Translations under genes and position numbers: made by a program
Shown: positions 11,417 to 21,470 of the stretch, one piece after another
Numbering within the stretch: the stretch's first letter is position 1
How the letters are laid out: each line of letters opens with the position of its first letter
Notes under the pieces: generated by a model
Seen by the model: the letters and a program-made list of their open reading frames with translations, nothing else
Database searches by the model: none
What the model was told of the DNA's origin: nothing
Source: Gnetum montanum
Taxonomy: Eukaryota > Streptophyta > Gnetopsida > Gnetales > Gnetaceae
Length of the DNA: 64,000 nucleotides
Reading direction: 5' to 3'
NCBI GenBank assembly: GCA_015680685.1
Contig: MNCI01004315.1
Span: forward strand, 1 to 64,000

Positions 11417-11716
11417 AAGCACAAATTTTTTGAAATTTGTCATCACCTAAAGGACACTATCAAGGCTAATTAATTATACAAAAATGATAAACATGTGCCA
11501 AAAACAACTTCATCTCCTCACTTATACTAGGAAATTAAAATTGTGAAGCCACCTAATCAAAGTCGGTCAAATATTAAAACCTTTTGGGGACATTTTCACA
11601 AAAATTCCTAACTTTAAATCACACAGAATAATAGACGAATTCATTAAGGTAAGAAGTAAGGTATAACTTAACTTTGGTAAGAAACCTTACTAATGACTGA
11701 CCCCATGTGATTGCAG

Positions 11717-14513
11717 ATGGCCCCAAAGCATGGACAACAAGAAGGACCCTCTCAAGGTGTGTCTAAGCAACCCAGGAGAGGTAGAGGACAAGCATCTTCC
11801 AAACAACATGCAGATCAGGAGGCACAATCATTTAGCATCCATTAAGAGACTCCTGCTATTGTATAATTGGGATAGGTAGAAGGAGGAGCTACTGTAACAC
11901 CTGAATAGGGAGAACAACTCACATTGTCCCCAGAGTGTGTTCAGGCCATCTGTTAAAAGTCCACGTCAACTGCAATGATCTTGAAATTGAACTTTGGACC
12001 TTTCACGAAATTCGCTCCTAAGGCTGTTAGGGACCAACTCAGAGGGTCTCCATTATGGCCTATCCTCTCTGAAAGTAGTGCTTAGTACTTAGGAGAAATG
12101 TACCAATTTTTGCACAATAAGGAAGAAGGAACCACAGTCAACATTTGTGGTGTGTATGTAGATTTTTCTGCAAAGGCCATCTCGGAAGTGTTGAACCTTC
12201 TGAGTACAGGGCCAAAAATTGTTCACCTATCCACTTACTCCGATGCTAATGCATGAAGAGTTTGGTTGGGTAGGGCATACAACAAAGAAGAAAAGTCATA
12301 TGGAGAGTTGACACTAGAAGAAAGGATATACTTCAATATTGGTGCTTATCACATCTTCCCCATGAAAGGATAAAAAGAATCTCAACATATGTGACAAGAG
12401 GAAGTGTAATATTGATGGGAAAGGCTAATGCTAACCTTCCTCATCTATATCTCATGGAGACCTTAAGGTAGTTTGAAGAACTCAAGATAGGGAGGTTTGC
12501 ATTGCCCTTCCCTTGTCTCATCAGGAAGCTATGCAAACATGCTGGTATTCTAGGGTACACCAATGACGTCCTCAGAAGAGCCCAGAATGCTTCATTCGCT
12601 GAACTACTATAGCCACTAGCTCCGAGGAAAAGTGCTGGTGAGACACTAGAGCTAGATCAAGAGCAAGAATAGATGGTGGGGCCCACTACAACTCAAATTG
12701 TAGGGCCTAGGCAACTTCCAAGCACGAGGTCCAATCAACAATAAGAAGTAGGGCCTACCACAAGCCAACGAGATCAACTGCCATCACTACCGCATGATTA
12801 CTGACCATCAATGAGCCACCTCAGGGCCATATCTGAGATGATCAATTGGGGAAGTCATGATGATGCTAATCTCTTCTGCATCATCGACAACACCGTACAG
12901 CCCATAGTTTCTATTGATCGTGCATGGGGTGAGGTGTCCATCCAAATAAGAGGAGGGGAGACTCATTGATCACAACAAATTTCAAGGAACGCTGCATCTT
13001 TCTAGGTGCAATTGGAAATAGGAGAAGGGGCCATAGTGGTGGTCATGTAGCACTAGGATGCAGAGGGAGCCATAGAAGTGGTGGAGACCACATCAAAGAG
13101 TCTTTCAACATCCCTGTTGTGCCACTAGTAGATTTCACAGGAGCCTGAGATGCTCAAACTCTAGCCTATCCCTCAATGACTCCTGTAGAGCATGAGGATG
13201 TCCTTGATCAATTGCTACAAATAGTACAAGTAATGACGTCCTTGTTTGACATTTCACAAGATGTCACAGCAGCATAATCAGACCTCATCTCCACCAAAGG
13301 AAAGCTGGTCATGGTAGAGATTGGGACTGAGCATACAGAAGCAGAGTTGACAAGACTCCAGGAGAGGCTCATCACCTTGCAAGCTGCATAGTGGGACCCA
13401 TCTCAGTTTGTTTCCATAGACTAGCTAGACACTTTCAAGATAGAGTAGCTTAATAAACTATTTATGGATAAGAAAAGAGTGGCGGAGGAGAAATATAAGG
13501 CAGATTGGAATGCCTCCAAGGCATAAGCGCAAACCTACGCACACGCCAAGGCACTTAGAGCCTTACAGGAGAAGAATTAACAACTTGCTGTTGACAATCC
13601 TCATTTGACCACTATGGAGAAATAGAAGAATGTTCTCAAGGAAAAATTTCAGCAATTACGAGAACAGTTGCTTAGGGTCAACCAAGACATGAATCATTTG
13701 GCTAGAGAGAATCCAAACCTCTCAATGAAGGAGGTACATGCAATCCATCAGAAGATGGCCATTAAAATAAGCACATGGTAAAACGAAGCCAAGCAGCATG
13801 AAAATTTAAAGGAGCACTTCAAAGAACAAGTGGGAATGTACAAGCGAGTCATAGAAAAGGAGATCCATATGGCCAAGGCCCACATCAATACTTTTAGTAC
13901 TCAACAAACTGATTGGTAGGCCATATTGGACACATACGCACTTGCCCACCAGGCACCACTTAAAACCTGGGACTTGCAGATTCAAGACCTCACAGAGTAC
14001 ATGGAACTAACAAACCTGTGGTATGCCAATCTAGCCATGTTAACAATAGGATGCTCAAGAATAGAGCTTGAGAAGCAGGTAGCTACCACCTATGCCAAAT
14101 ATGAAGCAGAATTTGTAGATCACAAGAAAACATTGCATAAACTAGAAGTCACAAATTCTGAACTAGAGGTGGTTAAGACCATCTACCAAGGCCAAAGAGA
14201 TGTCGCAGCAAACTTGGCTTGATGGCTTATGGATTTTCAAGAATATAGTGATAAAGCTAGAGCCTACGAAGAGGAATGATGGTTGTTTGCATCCTGGTAT
14301 GTCAAAGAAAATAAGATGTTCCTACAACTACCATGCCCATGGGAGGTGCTGACTCTGTCAAACATTGGAGCATCAACATGGACATCACAAGATCCCTGAA
14401 CGGAAGAGTAAAAGCTCTATGCACTACTTCAGAGTCATCAAATTCCAAAACCTGGAGCACAGGACAAGGGGAAGTGATCCATGGAGGCACCACCGCCACC
14501 TAGAACCACATGA
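11717..14513 (+). pseudogene. Element B downstream ORF: Transposase_32-like domain plus coiled coil
   Basis: Decayed reading frame of about 930 codons. It opens ATGGCCCC after the acceptor-like GTGATTGCAG. The basic start MAPKHGQQEGPSQG...RRGRGQ recurs in element A (MSPKRPEAKGLSQP...RGRG). From about 11975 to 12570 it reads LKLNFGPFTKFAPKAVRDQL, YLGEMYQFLHNK, GVYVDFSAKAISEVLNL and ALPFPCLIRKLCKHAGI. This order matches the plant retroelement domain called Transposase_32 (family knowledge). A variable linker follows. From about 13280 to 14280 comes a long Glu/Lys/Gln/Leu-rich coiled coil, well preserved at 13926-14222. The end is APPPPRTT-stop, conserved in element C. It holds many stops, often TAG. 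At one (GCTTAGTAC near 12080) element C keeps TGG (GCCTGGTAC), so a Trp codon was lost here. At least one frameshift occurs. It sits where Athila elements carry an env-like ORF, but no signal peptide or membrane segment was seen. Confidence 0.7.
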
Positions 14514-14707
14514 GCCAAATAAAGTTTACAATTTTGCAATTTTGTAATTTTGTAATTTCGTAATTTTCTGTTGTGTCCCAATTTTATTCTATTGAGTTCT
14601 CCACTGCAGCATGAATAAATCCCTAGTCAGCTAATAATCCCATACCTATCCACTATGTAATCAATGGGGTTTGTTCTCATTTTGTTTAACTCAAGAACAA
14701 GTTTTCA

Positions 14708-14723
14708 TTTACTCGTGAGGGTA
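14708..14723 (+). other. Polypurine tract of element B
   Basis: TTTACTCGTGAGGGTA lies immediately before the 3' LTR. The same place in element C reads CAGTCGTGGGGGTA, and the minus strands of elements A and D read AGTTGTGGGGGCA and AATTGTAGGAGTA. It would prime plus-strand DNA synthesis. Confidence 0.7.
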
Positions 14724-15503
14724 TGATGAATCATGATTGGCTCGCAATATCATATATGCAATATCATGGCTCTTGTGTAGGCCTATAAATACAACTTAGG
14801 TGCACAAAGAAGTCAAGAAATTTTTTAGTTAGAAGTTAGTTTTCATTTTTAGTCTTTCTCAACCCTTTCTCCCAATGCATGCCCATAGTGTGATGATTGC
14901 AACTGTATGACACCTTTATTCAATTGTGATGTACTTGGACACGCACATGACCAAAAATAAAGATCAAGATTACTTCATCATTGCAGCATTCACTTAGTTT
15001 AATCATTTAATTTTTATTGTTATTTATTGCTTTCATAGTTAATATCTCTTCACCCTAAACTCCTTAAACATGGAATGAGTACGGCTTAATCATAAGCATT
15101 CAAGTGTGACTACTTGGTATCCCAATAGTGTACCTAGGCCATGTGCTTGGTAATCCTAGTGGTAGTCGTGCACAAGGTCCAAGATGTGTATGGATAATTA
15201 AGGGGCAGATACTCATCGCACTTAGGCTAGCTTATATTGTCTCCCTTTTCCTCCTAGCTAAATTAAATTTATTTTCCATTTCCTCTAGGAGTAGCACTAG
15301 GTTAGAAACCACATCAAACATCTCTCTCTAGACTAAACCATACATGATAAAGAAAATACTAGTCTAGGTGGGAAGATAGCGAATTGAAATCAATGAGTAA
15401 CTATCTAGATACCACAACTAGCCTGTCTGCGAAGTTTGACCGGATCGTGCGTGAAACGCTCATATTCGTATGGTTAAGTGGAGGGGTACCTCACCACTCA
15501 TCA
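14724..15503 (+). repeat. 3' LTR of element B
   Basis: 780 bp, from TGATGAATCATGATTGG to ACTCATCA, followed by the TTCAC duplication. Compared with the 5' LTR it lacks about 50 bp of GATATC palindromes but keeps GCCTATAAATACAAC. The LTR end recurs in all family members. Confidence 0.85.
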
Positions 15504-15508
15504 TTCAC

Positions 15509-15778
15509 TATGGTAGTGAACATGATGGACTTCTCCTAAATAGCCTAAAGACACTCATTGAAGAGTGTTAAGTGTTGTCCTTATTCAGGAACTAGCAACA
15601 CATTAGCTTTTGCCTATGTAGATTACCTTGTTGCAGGTTTGGGCTAATGAATACCATAAGAATGTGTTTCTTGCTTTATAGGAGGATTTTTTTGTATACC
15701 TCATCCTCTGCCTCTTCCTATAGATCTTTTCTCCCTAGGTTGTGATAGTCCTTTAGCTTCAGGTCTCTTTGGTGACAT
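15509..15778 (-). pseudogene. Element A downstream ORF, 5' part
   Basis: Minus-strand start of the gene continued at 6463-3830. Its ATG (complement of 15776-15778) follows GCTTGCAA, a mutated form of the TTGCAG acceptor of elements B and C. The peptide starts MSPKRPEAKGLSQPREKRS then IGRGRG-stop. At the insertion point the frame VKLNF-stop-PIMELTPIEV aligns with LKLNFGPFTKFAPKAV of element B. Removing element B and one TTCAC restores continuity. Confidence 0.6.
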
Positions 15779-16147
15779 TTGCAAGCATAAGAAAATTTAA
15801 GATTATAAAAAAATTCCTAATGGTTCATTGCCCTTCATCGGATTTTTGGATTTAATTAAAATCAATCTTTATTATCAATTTTATTTTTAATTCAAATTAT
15901 AAAATTTGGAAAATTTGTTACTAAAAAAAACCCTTAATTGAAAAATTTCTAAAAATTAGAAAAACAGTTACCTTAAACAACCTATAAAAATCCTTAATTT
16001 ATTATTTAAAAGATACCTAAATGGTTATTTGGAAAGAAACATTAAGTTTATTAACTTATGTTAGACTGGAATGTGATTATCTCTTATTATTCTTATCCTT
16101 AATTATTCTTTTTGGTGTTAAAATAATTTAGTATAATTCGTAAAAAC

Positions 16148-16192
16148 TACATGCAATGCTCTACCCCATGATTGAGATGGTCACTCCATAAG
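16148..16192 (-). other. Decayed hairpin/purine-loop homolog (element A)
   Basis: On the minus strand GGAGTGACC...ATCATGGGGTAGAGCATT aligns with the GGAGTGTTC...GTCGTGGGGGAGGGG hairpin of elements B and C. Pairing of the arms is largely lost. Confidence 0.4.
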
Positions 16193-16321
16193 CAAATGGA
16201 ATAAAGAATGGCTCAAATCGTGCATGCGAGGAGGAAGATATGGAGCTCTTAAGTTTGTAAGACAAAAAAATAACATGAATTCCCTTTGTGTAAAATGATT
16301 AAATGAAAAATTTTCCTAATT

Positions 16322-16435
16322 GTCAACACATATATATAGGTTTTATAAGAGCTATATTGTAGATGCAACACCATTGATGTGATATTGCAATCCTTGTGAT
16401 AACGTATCTATGATATTATTGTTGAAAATTTCAAA
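16322..16435 (-). promoter_or_regulatory. Decayed internal promoter module (element A)
   Basis: On the minus strand degenerate GATATC units (AATATCAT, TTATCACA, CAATATCAC) precede CTTATAAAACC and TATATATATG. The place between core and downstream ORF matches element B 11105-11196, which suggests an ancestral internal promoter. Confidence 0.45.
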
Positions 16436-16689
16436 ATTTTTGCAAATGTTGATAGAAAAAATGGACAAAAATGATAGTTTGGAAGGTGTAAAGATGATCC
16501 AAAGGATTATTGATCATAGATGATACTTAGAATATGAGAAATTGATGTTAAAAATATGGAAAAGAAGAAATTTGGCAAGGTAAGCCAATTAAGAATTAGG
16601 AAATGGCTTGATCAAAATTACTGAACATATGAGTGAGTATGAATATGTAGGGAATTATGATGATTGCTAAGGTATTTAGGGGGTATAAG

Positions 16690-17640
16690 ATAATGTGGAA
16701 TTAGTCATCAAGTATGAAATGTAAGATTTATACAATTGGATCCTCCCCAAAGCAGGTTCCTACCCTCAATGCCCTTGTATAACCACACCTACAAGTGTCT
16801 ATGGGCACTTAAGGAGTTGAATGTAAATCATACCTATCTTAGAAAATACACATGTTAGTACTGTCCCAATAAGAAAATAACACTATATTATATAAAATCA
16901 TCAAGTTATAAGTATATATAATAGTGAAGCAAAATGGTAGTAGTAGGGATTGCAAAAAATGGAACATGAGATGTCTTACCATAAGCATAATGAATTCTAT
17001 GTGTAATGAATGGTTAAAATCATCATTAGTCTTTTCGTCCAAGATCCAAGCCAAGTCCACACCACCTTACCAATGAAATTGCATTGTATTATCCCAAAAT
17101 TAACAACCATATGGCTATCACAACTGCAAGAAATGTCATTACTTGGCAATGAAGTACTAGGAAGCAGTTTATTAACTACGTAGCTTATTTGAAAGGAGAC
17201 CTAGCCATTGGACAGAGAAGTGCCTTTAGGCATGGGTAGTATGTCTTTTTAGCTCCACAACTAAAGCAAGTCCAGGAAACATTAAAATTTCTAAGAAGTC
17301 ACCTACCTTCAAACATGGGTAACATGTCTTTCCAATGGAACCCCCAAAAATTTTTATTACATAGAATTATTATCTTATTACTGTGTCAACCTTACCAAAG
17401 GACTACTTTCAAGCATGGGTATTATTTCTTTCCAGTCACATGGCAAGGAAATAGTTATTTCAGAACACGCTTCAATTTTTTGTTAGAACTTACATAAATA
17501 ATAAAACTTAATAGCATAATAAGACTCATCATAGTAGCTTGAGGGAGTATACAAATCCCCTTGATATCACACCATGTTCATTCCCACTTGGTTCTTTATC
17601 TCTCTGTTTAGACATAATAATCATAGGTTTATTTTAGTTT
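16690..17640 (-). other. Conserved non-coding core (element A copy)
   Basis: Minus-strand counterpart of 10050-11104. CCTCCCCAAAGCAGG at 16743 mirrors the GGGGAGGACC landmark. Within it the phrase GCATGGGTAACATGTCTTTCC is present in three diverged copies near 17230, 17313 and 17413, a small internal repeat of roughly 80-100 bp period. No protein frame is conserved. Confidence 0.6.
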
Positions 17641-18619
17641 TATTATAAAAAGAATATTGTTATGTCCATGATAAGTACCTCTTATTATTGGAAATAAGTG
17701 GATGGACAATGTGGTCTCTCTTTAGATAAAATCAACCCTTTAATGATTTGATAACATAGGGTGAAATCCTTATTTTTCAGCAACATCTTGTTTATTCCTT
17801 TACACTTTATTAGAAAGATCAACAAAAATATGTGTGTGAGAAATGGTAAAACTATAAAAAGAATGAGAAATATGTAAGAATAGAGAAACATATAAAGAAT
17901 TTAAAAGATATTAAAGAATTAAAAATGATAAGAAATGTGAAAAATATGAAAGAATAAAAAAAGATAATAAAGATTGTAGAAAATACCAAAAATGAAGAAA
18001 AATATGACAAAAATTGTAAAACAAAAAATTATAAAATAAAAAAAATTAAAATACACTTACCAATTCAAGATTCAAGATAGGGTACCTACCCCACAATTAA
18101 ACTCATGAATGAGATTTCAGAAAATGGACCTTACATCCCTAGGATCATACACTCCAGGTTTTTTGTTTATCATACTTAGTTATTTATATTTTCATTTATT
18201 ATCTCATATAACATTGGTGATAATCAAGTTTTGATCATTTATAGTTGCATATCCTCTTGAACAAGATGGATTTTCTATTTTAGAAGATTCGAATATGTTT
18301 TCTTATTTATTCTTAATTTCAGGTTTTGAGTCTCCATGTTCACCACTTGTTGTTGGTGTATGGTCATGGTCTAGGATATCCTTATATAAATTCTCAATTT
18401 GGGTCATTTGGATTATTTTCTTGGGATAGGAGTTAATAAGTGGGTTGGATGTTTCCATGCATGTTTTGGATAGTTTTATGTTTTCATTTCTTAACCATTG
18501 GGTGTATTTTGGTTTAGCGATCATTGTTTCTTTTCTTACATACACAATTGTCTTTCAACTTTGTTATGGGCTAGTGTAAGGATTGTGTTGACATTATAAA
18601 ATTTTGATCCACAATCTTT

Positions 18620-19110
18620 CCCTTATTCATTGTAAGTAATGCATGGAATTCTTTGTGTTTGTATAGCTTCTAAGTCATCTTCTTGGGAAATTTCCAAGGA
18701 TAAGTCTCTCATTCCTAACTTAGCATCAATTGTGCTAAGCCATGCTCTCCTCATAATGAAAACAAATTTCTCCTTATTATTCTTCACATCGATCACAAGA
18801 AAATCTACTAGATAATACCACCCATTGATAATAGTAACTACATCTTCTATCTTTCCCAAAGAAATGGTGATTGGTTAGTCTAGAAGCTCTACTTCTATGT
18901 TGTACTTCTTTAATGGTTGTAGATTCTAGGCCTTATACATGTTTTGAGAAATGAGATTTAGTCCTAATCCAAAATCTAGTAAAGCTTTACATGGTGTGTT
19001 TCCAGCAACTTGCAAATAAACTAGAGGATTTTCAAGATCTATTATTTTCTTAGGAAGAGTTCCTACTTTTATCCAATCTGGTATTGTATTTGTTAGCATG
19101 ATAATTGTAA
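18620..19110 (-). pseudogene. Retroviral-type aspartic protease remnant (element A)
   Basis: Minus-strand frame reading PDWIKVGTLPKKIIDLEN, then VAGNTPCKALLDFGLGLNLIS, then two stops, then SLGKIEDVVTIINGWYYLVD, FLVIDVKNNKEKFVFIMRRA and WLSTIDAKLG. The block CKALLDFGLGLNLIS lines up with the ALxDLGAS-NLxP active-site motif of plant gypsy proteases, with the catalytic Asp kept but the next residues changed to Phe-Gly. FLVIDV and the hydrophobic WLST region fit the flap and C-terminal strands. It would process Gag. The domain is about 160 residues and broken by TAG and TAA. Elements B and D lack most of it. It lies between gag and the conserved core, with no reverse transcriptase following. Confidence 0.65.
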
Positions 19111-19198
19111 GCTTTTAGTTTGGTTGTTGTGGAAGCATGGTGATTGCAAGAGGNTGCTTTTAGTTTGGTTGTTGTGGAAGCATGGTGATTGCAAGAGG
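19111..19198. repeat. 43-bp direct duplication flanking a single N
   Basis: The 43 bases at 19111-19153 are repeated exactly at 19156-19198 with only NT between. An exact repeat around one N in an old decayed element is most likely an unmerged contig overlap, not biology. It breaks the gag frame of element A. Confidence 0.85.
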
Positions 19199-21455
19199 AT
19201 CTATCATAGAAGGAACATGGTTGGATGAAGTTCTTGTCGTACTAGCCTTTTCTGGACTTATCTTGAAGAAATGACATTTCTTAGATTTGCATTTACTATT
19301 GATAGTATGATCCTCTTTCTATATACTAACTACCCTAGTAGTACTCTTCTACTATGATTATCTTGATATTTCTCCTTGCTTGACTAATGGTGATACTATT
19401 AATAAAGGATTTGAAGCTTGATAGGATCAACCTACTGCTAGTTGAGATGTGTAAGAATGTGACTCCATGTGTGGTGTTGTAGGCCTATGGTAGTTCATTG
19501 GATAGTAGTAGAAAGAAGTCTACATAAGAGTATTGCTAGGAGATATAAGATGTTATACATAGTATCTATAAGAATCTAGTTGTCAATATGGATATTGTTG
19601 CCTTAGCAATGGCATCCCCCATGACTGTGGTTGTTTCCACTATTGCTAGTATTGTTCCTATGGTTGAGAATATGCCCCACTTGGATAGTATGGTTGTTTA
19701 TAAGGTTGTATGAAATTACCATGTGGATATAGTAATTATCTTGACATTTTTTTAACAAACTTTGGATTTAGTACATATGCCTTAGACTCTTGTAAGTGGG
19801 CCATGACAAGACAACATCCCTTAGGATGTTCATACTGGCATACCTTACAACCAGTATAATCTTCAAAGCTTGAGATTGTAATTTTCTAAATTACAGTAGC
19901 TTTTCCCTTGATTTTATAATTTTTACATCTATTTTTTTATTCTTTCCTATCCCTATTTCTACTAAAGGCTTGTTTGGTCTTCTCTTCTACTATCTTTAGT
20001 GCTATGATAAATTTTTGTCCACAGAGTCCTATATTTTCTCTATCATTGTTGTGATGTCATCAATTGATTTTTGAATAGGTAGAGTCATTCGATGGATCAT
20101 ATCTTCTAAAGTTTTTTCTTATTATGTTTCATCTATTCTTATATCCTTTTTTAATGGCTAGATCCCTATTATATTCTTCATCAGATTCCCTTTTACATAT
20201 CTCTTCCTCTTCTTTCACTACCTAGCCTAATAACCTTTGGATTCAATGAGCTATCATCTCTGATAATCTACCTTGGGTATATACTCTAAGGGTCTCTATT
20301 ATTTTATTCCTTAAACCATCAATGATGTATCATAGTTATTCCCTTTGCAAAAATCCATGGCATGGGCATTTATGTAATAATGAATAGTATCTTCTCATTG
20401 ATGCATTAGGGGATTCATGTATCTCTTGTTTTCATTCTTGGATTTGTTTCCTCAAATTTCACATTGTAAAGTAAGTTTGGTATTTTTCATTAAAAATTTT
20501 TAGCATGGTACTCCATCTTCTAATTAATTTTGGTTCCAAAGATTCGTACCAACATTCTACTTCCTTCATGAGTATTTTGGAAAATAACATTAACTTTTGC
20601 CAATCATTCTCTATATTTTGTAAGGTGCAATCATCATGGAAGGTCTAGAGTTGATGTTGTGGATTTCCATTATATCCTCCAAATTTTAGAATATTGTTCA
20701 TATCAAACTTCTTGATGCGACTATCCCTTAGATGTCTAGTAGGTATATACATTGCTTCCCTTATGTTGATCATATTGTGAGTGGCTACTAGGGGTGTTTT
20801 GTAGTCTTTAGGTTCATAAGATCTACTATATTTATGACTCATTCAATGCTCAAAATGCTCTCTTCTTTCATGCTTGATTTCTCTCCTTCTATCTTCTTCA
20901 TTATCTTCCACATTTTCGAGATGCCTTTCTCTTTTATCAGCATGCCTGTCATGATCCTTTCTTCTTTCCCTATCATAGTCCCTTGCTCTTTGTTCTTCCG
21001 TGTTAGAATTTTTTGAGAAGTGTAATGAGGAGGGTGGGGGAGTGGGAAAATGGTGCCAACTAGTTCTCCTTCTATGACTCCTAAACTCATCCCTTCTAGA
21101 TCTATTAGAGGTTTTAGGTCTTAAATTTTTTCCTAAGTCTAGAGTTTGCCTCATATCTTACTAGAATTTCTTCAAGAGTTGAACATATATTTATGCTTAC
21201 AGGATCTTTGATGCATATGATTGGTGTTTGGGAGTTGGATCTATGAATCTAGTGAGAATTTTTAGCTTTACACGGTTTATATTCTTTTTTCTCACTAAGG
21301 ATGATTTCTTGTAGTTCTTTCTTTCCTTTCTCTTGATCATATCTTGCTACCATGATAGCATCCCTTCTTGCTTGTGCCTCTATTGGTTGATATGACCTGG
21401 TCATGTTCTTGGTAACTTGGTACCCTTCTTGCACATGGCTAAGATTGAACCTCAT
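19199..21455 (-). pseudogene. gag: gag of element A, broken
   Basis: Minus-strand decayed gag. The core (about 20270-20500) reads YYSLLHKCPCHGFLQRE, then YIIDGLRNKIIETLRVYTQG and a Glu/Lys helix, matching element B 8300-8530. Downstream, at 19811-19849, DYTGCKVCQYEHPKGCC is an intact CX2CX3HX4C zinc knuckle, the spacing typical of Athila-like Gag (family knowledge). Between core and knuckle lies an Arg/Lys/Glu-rich stretch. The N-terminal part is well preserved at 20839-21455, with a basic run of alternating Arg, Asp and Glu (20843-21154) and MTRSYQPIEAQARRDAIMVA. The start differs from those of elements B and D, and no LTR or PBS lies upstream, so the 5' end is truncated or replaced. Confidence 0.65.
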
Positions 21456-21470
21456 GAGGGTTACTTAAAG

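Larger units (their letters stand above)
6464..15503 (+). mobile_element. Element B: complete-ended, pol-less LTR retrotransposon
   Basis: A 9.0-kb insertion with two LTRs (6464-7297 and 14724-15503) and a perfect 5-bp target duplication TTCAC (6459-6463 and 15504-15508). It sits inside the downstream ORF of element A, in the opposite orientation. The order is LTR, tRNA-Asp-type PBS, gag, conserved non-coding core, internal GATATC/TATA module, hairpin with purine-rich loop, downstream ORF, polypurine tract, LTR. No protease, reverse transcriptase, RNase H or integrase was found, although 7.4 kb lies between the LTRs. A 30-base gap at 11197-11226 is too small to hide pol if its length is real. 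It is best classed as a large non-autonomous derivative (LARD-like) of the Athila/Tat group. Confidence 0.85.
2967..21470 (-). mobile_element. Element A: degraded Athila/Tat-like LTR element, reverse
   Basis: A minus-strand LTR retroelement interrupted by element B at 6464-15503. From left to right the plus strand shows its 3' LTR (2967-3797), the downstream ORF (to 6463, resuming at 15509), a hairpin and internal promoter remnant (16148-16435), the conserved non-coding core (16690-17640), a protease remnant (18620-19110) and gag (19780-21455). No 5' LTR or primer-binding site was found to the right of gag, so the 5' end is lost. Across the element B insertion the downstream ORF rejoins in frame and matches the equivalent segment of element B, which confirms that both parts belong together. 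No reverse transcriptase or integrase motif was seen. Confidence 0.7.
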
